Shown one piece after another: positions 59,488 through 64,000 of a stretch of 64,000 bases of DNA (its first letter is position 1; each line of letters begins with the position of its first letter). The stretch comes from Mytilus californianus (Eukaryota > Mollusca > Bivalvia > Mytilida > Mytilidae). The notes beneath the pieces were generated by a model, which was given only the letters and a program-made list of their open reading frames with translations, made no database searches and had not been told where the DNA came from. A program made the translations under genes and the position numbers. The stretch spans positions 15,773,001 to 15,837,000 of the forward strand of contig NW_026262690.1 in assembly GCF_021869535.1 (NCBI RefSeq), in the 5' to 3' direction.

Positions 59488-60285
59488 GAGTCCCATAGAC
59501 AGGTAATTAAATGTTTTTTTTTTGTTATAATGTAAACAATGAGTAAATAATGATTGATCTTGATTGTAGTATTTAATCAGTGTTTGTATAATGTTTACAT
59601 TCTTGAAACTTTCACAGTTTGATAAACGTATAAATAAAGAAATACTATCTAATAATTATTTTAATATAAGAATAACCTTCTTTTTATACTTATGTATTTG
59701 TGATACTTTGCAATAGCACTTTTATTTATTTACTGTTAATTATCAGGGACTAGGTGTACAATTGTCTTTTAATGCATAATGTGATATTATTGTTTAATAC
59801 ATGTGTTTATACATATTATATTGTTAATGGCAGGGTTATATTCTTACCACCTATTAAATATTTCCTGTACACAAGGATGTCTAGTTTTTGTGATTAGCCA
59901 GTAGCCACCCTGTTACATAAGTAAGTTAAAAAGTCTTTAAGTGTCTATCACTTTTATACATCTGTACATAGGGACTTGTCAAGACTTAGACGTCATGTCA
60001 TAGTTTACGTGGTACGTGTAGTTTAGCGTTTAGGATTTTTATAAATGCTGTAATAAAGTAATGATCCCTCTCTTCCCTGTATGAATTGCTCTCTCTATTT
60101 CATTCAAAGAACGGCATTATTTAAAATTTTCTATTTCAATAGGGGTTTACTTTTTGAATTTTCTGATATTGTTAATCCGTTCACAAATAGTGTTACCGGT
60201 TCTGACCTGTATAATATTTTTGGCGATTAACGCAAGATATACATTATATCAAAGTGGAATTTTATGCGACTGTCATAGAGTGAGA
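59488..60285. other. Gene-free AT-rich stretch
   Basis: No coding sequence. GGCGATTAACGCAAGATA near 60220 vaguely recalls a primer-binding site after an LTR, but no paired LTR or gag/pol is present. Confidence 0.35.
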
Positions 60286-60289
60286 GATT

Positions 60290-60470
60290 TAGCTAGCTAT
60301 AAAACCAGGTTTAATCCACCATTTTATATATAAGAAAATGCCTGTACCAAGTCAGGAATATGACAGTTGTTATCCGTTCGTTTGATGTGTTTGAGCTTTT
60401 GAATTTGCCATTTACTTAGGGACTTTCAGTTTAGAATTTTCCTCTTTTTACATGTCATATTTGCGTTTAT
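60290..60470 (+). repeat. Dispersed mussel repeat, copy 2
   Basis: TATAAAACCAGGTTTAATCC, AAAATGCCTGTACCAAGTCA, GTTCGTTTGATGTGTTTGAGC. Longer at its 5' side than the copy at 57.4 kb. Confidence 0.72.
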
Positions 60471-61034
60471 ATGGAATGTTTTCCAATTTAGAAAACGTTT
60501 CGTAATACCGGTTTCTGAATAATTGTATCCATATGAACAGATACCGCATCTAGTGTCACCCCACATTTTTACTGAAAATTTATCTTGAAATTATAAATAT
60601 AAAGGAAGTGGTTAGACTCTCGGAACTAATTAATTATTAGTTGCATAAACTCAAGCTATTTGTTGTTATATTGCGAAGCAAGAAGCACATGGCATTTACT
60701 GACAATATCTTTATAAATACTGATACTCGTATTAGCTCTAAGACTTAACATCACAGAAGGAAGTGTTATGAAGTATCTATAAGCTGGTTACATTGTTAAC
60801 TAGTTTATTCTACTATGTTCTGATTGTAAGCTGCTCTAATCGTCTGTAGAAAAGAAGTACCGTTGCAACCTTTATTCTAATCGGGATTCTGTTTATATGT
60901 TTATAGCCTGTTTGTTATGACTAATTTTTTTTATGTTGGTGTTATATTTCAAGCTGGGGTAGTATTCATTTGATCACTTGTCTAAATGTCCAGTATTTAT
61001 GTATTGCTGTTGTTAATAGTTATAAAAGGTACCA

Positions 61035-61145
61035 GGCTTATGATTTGATACGCCAGACGCCTGTTTCGTCTACATAAGACTCATCAGTGACGCTCAGATC
61101 GAAACAGTTAGAAAGCCAAAACAAGTAAAAAGTTGAAGAGCATTG
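61035..61145 (+). repeat. Dispersed mussel repeat
   Basis: TGATACGCCAGACGCCTGTT, CGTCTACATAAGACTCATCA, GTGACGCTCAGATC and AAAGTTGAAGAGCATTGAG. This phrase is familiar from mussel genomic DNA. The class is unknown. Confidence 0.7.
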
Positions 61146-62190
61146 AGTTAACATGTTCTTCCATTTGCTTTTTGACTGTTTATTATAGAGAAATGCTGTT
61201 CGATCTTATTCGAATACATATATACTTGAACACCCAACAACATTTGTTTATTGTATTTATATGAATGTTTTCTTGATCCAAAACATACTTATTCTAAAAG
61301 TTATACGGATGCAAGGATATCTATGAAATTATCATTCAAAACTTTGAAGTAAAACAATACTGCAGTTTTGGATACATGTTTGCGAAGTACTGTGATGTCG
61401 AAAGAATGTACTGTTGGGAAAACTTAAGTGTTAAGCTGAAGTAATTGTTATAAGCCTCCATTATTATTGCAAAAGGGAATCTTCTATTCTATTACTCAAC
61501 GTAATTCGTTTTTAGACAGAAGAAATAAACGAAAACTCTAGTTACTTTTCAACATTCACTTTATTAATTGTATTACACAAACGAAAATGTATCTCCGAAC
61601 AATACTACCTCTTCTGGTATTTTCTATTTATCTACTAACAAGTATATTTCCTCTTGTACAATGACTATCATATGGCATTTATTTCGTGATGGATTTTCCG
61701 GAAAAAAATCTGATCTGATAGTAGCATTTTGTTAGTAAGAATGTCCAACAATTAATATTTACCAAATAAAAAAAACAAAAAAAAAACAATGAACCAAATG
61801 CGATTAATCTATGAAATTTGTATATTTTATCTCCAAATCAAAGTTTGTTCATTACAACTCCCTGATCTTAAGGTAAATAAAAATTCTTTATGTATTTACA
61901 ATAAATATCAAAAGTATCTCTGATACCTTAACAACATAATTTGGATTCATTCATTTTCTTGGATATTAATTTTTCGTGCATTCAAGAAATACATTTTTGT
62001 GGATACATGATTTTGTGGTTTTCGTAATTTTCTCAATACAAGTCTATATCAATATGTATTTCGGTGATCAATTGAAATTGCGGTTCACTTTAACCCACGA
62101 AATCACTGAAAATTAGTACCTTTAGAATAGTTTTAAGAATATAAATTGCCGATAAAGTTGTATCTAAGCAAATATAGAGATGAAAAGATA
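61146..62190. other. Region downstream of DEG/ENaC gene B
   Basis: AT-rich, no gene. It probably includes the 3' UTR of gene B. Confidence 0.4.
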
Positions 62191-62191
62191 A

Positions 62192-62367
62192 TTATTTTTT
62201 CTGTTCTTGAATCGATAGGTGTATTTTATTTCCGTTTTGAACAACTACATTTCTTCTAAAAAGATGAACAAGTAAATACCATGCGACAAACAAAATAAAT
62301 TCGCACAGCTCAGTAACGGTTAGAATGCTTGCACCAAGAAATAATCCCATTTGTCCGCCAACATTAG
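62192..62367 (-). CDS. DEG/ENaC gene B last exon (TM2 and pore)
   Basis: Acceptor ctctgttttag. Carries GGQMGLFLGASILT, where GAS is the selectivity filter, followed by the TM2 helix (CEFILFVAWYLLVHLF) and a cytoplasmic tail of about 20 residues. Uninterrupted, unlike gene A. Confidence 0.9.
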
Positions 62368-63499
62368 CTAAAACAGAGTAAAAATGTCAACTATTAGAAA
62401 TTCGTAGGTTCGGGCCACCATATATCTAGAGTCTTATTAATATAATACATACCCGAATTCATACAATCGACCTAAGCAGGCAAATTTAAGCAGATATATA
62501 ATCTATTAATCTTTTCAATTGATTTGTGTATGCGTAGTACGACGAATGCAAAAATGAACCAATCTGATCTAAATGCAGATCCTGTGTCAAAGCTTTGCTT
62601 ACAATTACAAGGATATGACAACACTCCGTTTTACTTTCTGTTCTGGTAATTTTTCAATCAGCCAATTGAATTTCAGCCTTAAAATTGTTGAAAGTGTGTT
62701 TATATTCGACGACGTCAGAGAGTCCCGAAAGTTCTTTAAAACAGAAAGTAGAACGGAGTGTTTTATGATCCTTGTCAGCAGAACTCGGACACAGGATCTG
62801 TATTTTATTCAGACTTATATGGAACAGAACTGACATATTAATATCGGAGAGTTGATGTTACTTTATAGTGTTTGATCCAGTATAAACAATAGAGGCGGAT
62901 GAGTGCAAACACAAAATTGCATTGCAAGGGGGGTAGAGGCAGTAAAAATAAAAAAGATACCAAAACGTGATGGTTTTATAATTAGTGTACGTATGTCAAA
63001 CTATTTCCAAGTAAAACGTTGTGTCCTTGTTTTGCTTATCATCAAATCTTGTATTATAAATAAGTTGTAGGATATCACACTTTTATTCCAAACCTTCCTC
63101 TTGTTATATATTAATTGTTTACATCATAGTTAATGTATTGCATTGGAGGAAATATAAACATGATAAATGTGTGACCTGTTTCTGTATGTTTCCATATTAT
63201 TATCAATTTGAATAAACCATTTTTGGTCTCAGGTGGAGAGTTGTCTCATGGGCAATCATACCACATCTTCTTATTTTGATAATGAATGCCCATATATGGG
63301 ACAGCAATTGAATGGCTTTATTAAGCATAAGGGTGACCACGGATGCTAGCTGAGGTCGTGTAGAATTTGTACATATTCAACGATAAGATCTAGTAAATTC
63401 TTACAAAAAACATCTCCAACGTTCTCATACTTTGGTTTCTGTTCAGTAATTGTAGTCTTCAAATCTTTATAAAACAATGTTAGACTGATATAATTATTT
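62192..63499 (-). CDS. DEG/ENaC gene B, last two exons (gene runs off the right edge)
   Basis: Exon 63499-63405 (95 bp, phases 2 and 1) encodes NNYISLTLFYKDLKTTITEQ. Exon 62367-62192 encodes NVGGQMGLFLGASILTVTEL, then the TM2 helix and a basic tail ending in TAA at 62194-62192. The GAS selectivity filter is intact. Exon lengths and phases equal those of gene A, so the two are paralogues on the same strand. Upstream exons must lie beyond position 64000. Role: pore-forming subunit of a trimeric plasma-membrane sodium-selective channel. Gating ligand not predictable from this part. Confidence 0.87.
62574..62803. mobile_element. Long inverted-repeat MITE in intron of gene B
   Basis: Arms of about 65-75 bp (62576-62650 and 62735-62800) are inverted copies: GCAGATCCTGTGTC…ACACTCCGTTTTACTTTCTG and CAGAAAGTAGAACGGAGTGT…GACACAGGATCTG. 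About 85 bp of spacer. It sits in the last intron of gene B. Confidence 0.88.
63232..63276 (+). repeat. Mussel Penelope-like 3' tip
   Basis: GGAGAGTTGTCTCATGGGCAATC followed by ATACCACATCTTCTTATT, the sense orientation of the family's 3' end. It lies in the last intron of gene B. Confidence 0.75.
63405..63499 (-). CDS. DEG/ENaC gene B penultimate exon
   Basis: Acceptor tttctatttcag, donor TTTTTT|GTAAGA. It is the counterpart of exon 6 of gene A (TEQ…KYENxGD), with about half of the residues shared. Confidence 0.87.
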
Positions 63500-64000
63500 C
63501 TGAAATAGAAAATGAACATTTTACTATTTAACTCGCAAAGAATGGATGAGTTTTATTAATTCATATCACGAAACACTACAACACATTAAAAACAACAACG
63601 GAAAGCTAATTATTCACCTAAAAGTCAAAATGAGACAGTCAATATTGAACAATAACTCTTTACTCACCGTAAGTTAAAGGTGCCGTTATTACGCATTTAA
63701 GCAGACTTCTTTGGTAGATGTCCATCATGATTCATGTAGGCCATTAGGCCATTTCGCACTGAACGTAATTTGATTCCATTTTCTCAAAGAGTATTATATT
63801 TAGTAGTAATCGAAAGCACCTTTCTCTCTATTTTTCTATGACCGATCAGGGACAAAGACAAGCGGAATTAATGTAAATTAATGCCAAAACACAAATAGAA
63901 ACTGGAATAGTATTAACTTATGATAACACAGGGTAGGTAATCGGACAAGTACAAAAGTGTGATAAACAACAGAATGACTGGAGGGGTATCAAAGTATGAA
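63500..64000 (-). other. Intron of gene B, possible extra donor
   Basis: No further DEG/ENaC exon was recognised. ACTTACG|GTGAGTAA on the minus strand near 63677 is a strong donor-like sequence after a short open frame (MDIYQRSLLKC). Its phase does not fit the next exon, so I leave it unassigned. Confidence 0.3.

Noticed and set aside
58450-60250. Possible LTR retrotransposon (PBS-like GGCGATTAACGC)
   Set aside because: No matching second LTR, no gag or pol, and the PBS-like word alone is weak.
1-64000. tRNA or rRNA genes
   Set aside because: Reading both strands I found no cloverleaf with A and B boxes and no rRNA stretches. A tRNAscan run would be decisive.

Overview
This is AT-rich nuclear DNA from a marine bivalve, almost certainly a mussel (genus Mytilus or a close relative). 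The evidence is (i) genes with short exons and GT-AG introns, (ii) dispersed repeats I recognise as typical of mussel genomes, such as the motif reading AAGAAGATGTGGTATGA followed by GACAACTCTC, and (iii) many decayed Penelope-like and LINE reverse transcriptase fragments. There are no bacterial operons, rRNA, tRNA or CRISPR arrays. Most of the window is transposon wreckage, satellite-type arrays and plain AT-rich DNA. Exon models were made by eye from splice signals and reading-phase continuity.

Genes, all on the minus strand. (1) About 17.8 to 2.5 kb: a DEG/ENaC (acid-sensing or peptide-gated type) sodium channel gene, here gene A. Seven recognised exons have fully compatible phases. It has a tandem triplication on each side of intron 1 and an in-frame TGA at the first Gly of the GAS selectivity filter in the TM2 exon. 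(2) 47469 to 34393: a four-exon gene, open throughout, for a 405-residue protein I cannot name. (3) 63499 to 62192 and beyond the right edge: the last two exons of a second DEG/ENaC gene, gene B, with an intact selectivity filter. A and B look like members of a same-strand paralogue family.

Layout. 0.24-0.57 kb: 30-bp minisatellite. 2.2 kb: long palindrome. 2.5-17.8 kb: gene A, whose introns hold Penelope-like fragments, two unrelated LINE pieces, a bivalve repeat and a 1.1-kb element built of ~150-bp repeats. 17.8-22.2 kb: mostly featureless, with one hairpin. 22.2-23.4 kb: Penelope-like 3' part. 23.7-34.3 kb: a minisatellite of ~30-bp BamHI-site units, split by a hAT-like 1.3-kb element and by an almost complete 6.6-kb L1/Tx1-like LINE, with a 238-bp duplication across the hAT/array junction. 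34.4-47.5 kb: the uncharacterised gene, whose introns carry a second copy of the ~150-bp-repeat element and two large inverted-repeat elements. 47.6-49.2 kb: LINE RT split by an insertion. 50.1-55.9 kb: direct repeats, mini-hairpins, a classical Penelope element with RT and GIY-YIG domains, and another RT piece. 56.8-61.1 kb: mussel repeats and an AATTCG-rich inverted-repeat element. 62.2-64 kb: 3' end of gene B with a long inverted repeat in its intron.

The host genes do not form an operon. The most distinctive observations are the paired exon-edge triplications in gene A (with a possible splice rescue), the nonsense codon at the pore, the uncharacterised gene, and the nested-palindrome cluster near 54.1 kb.
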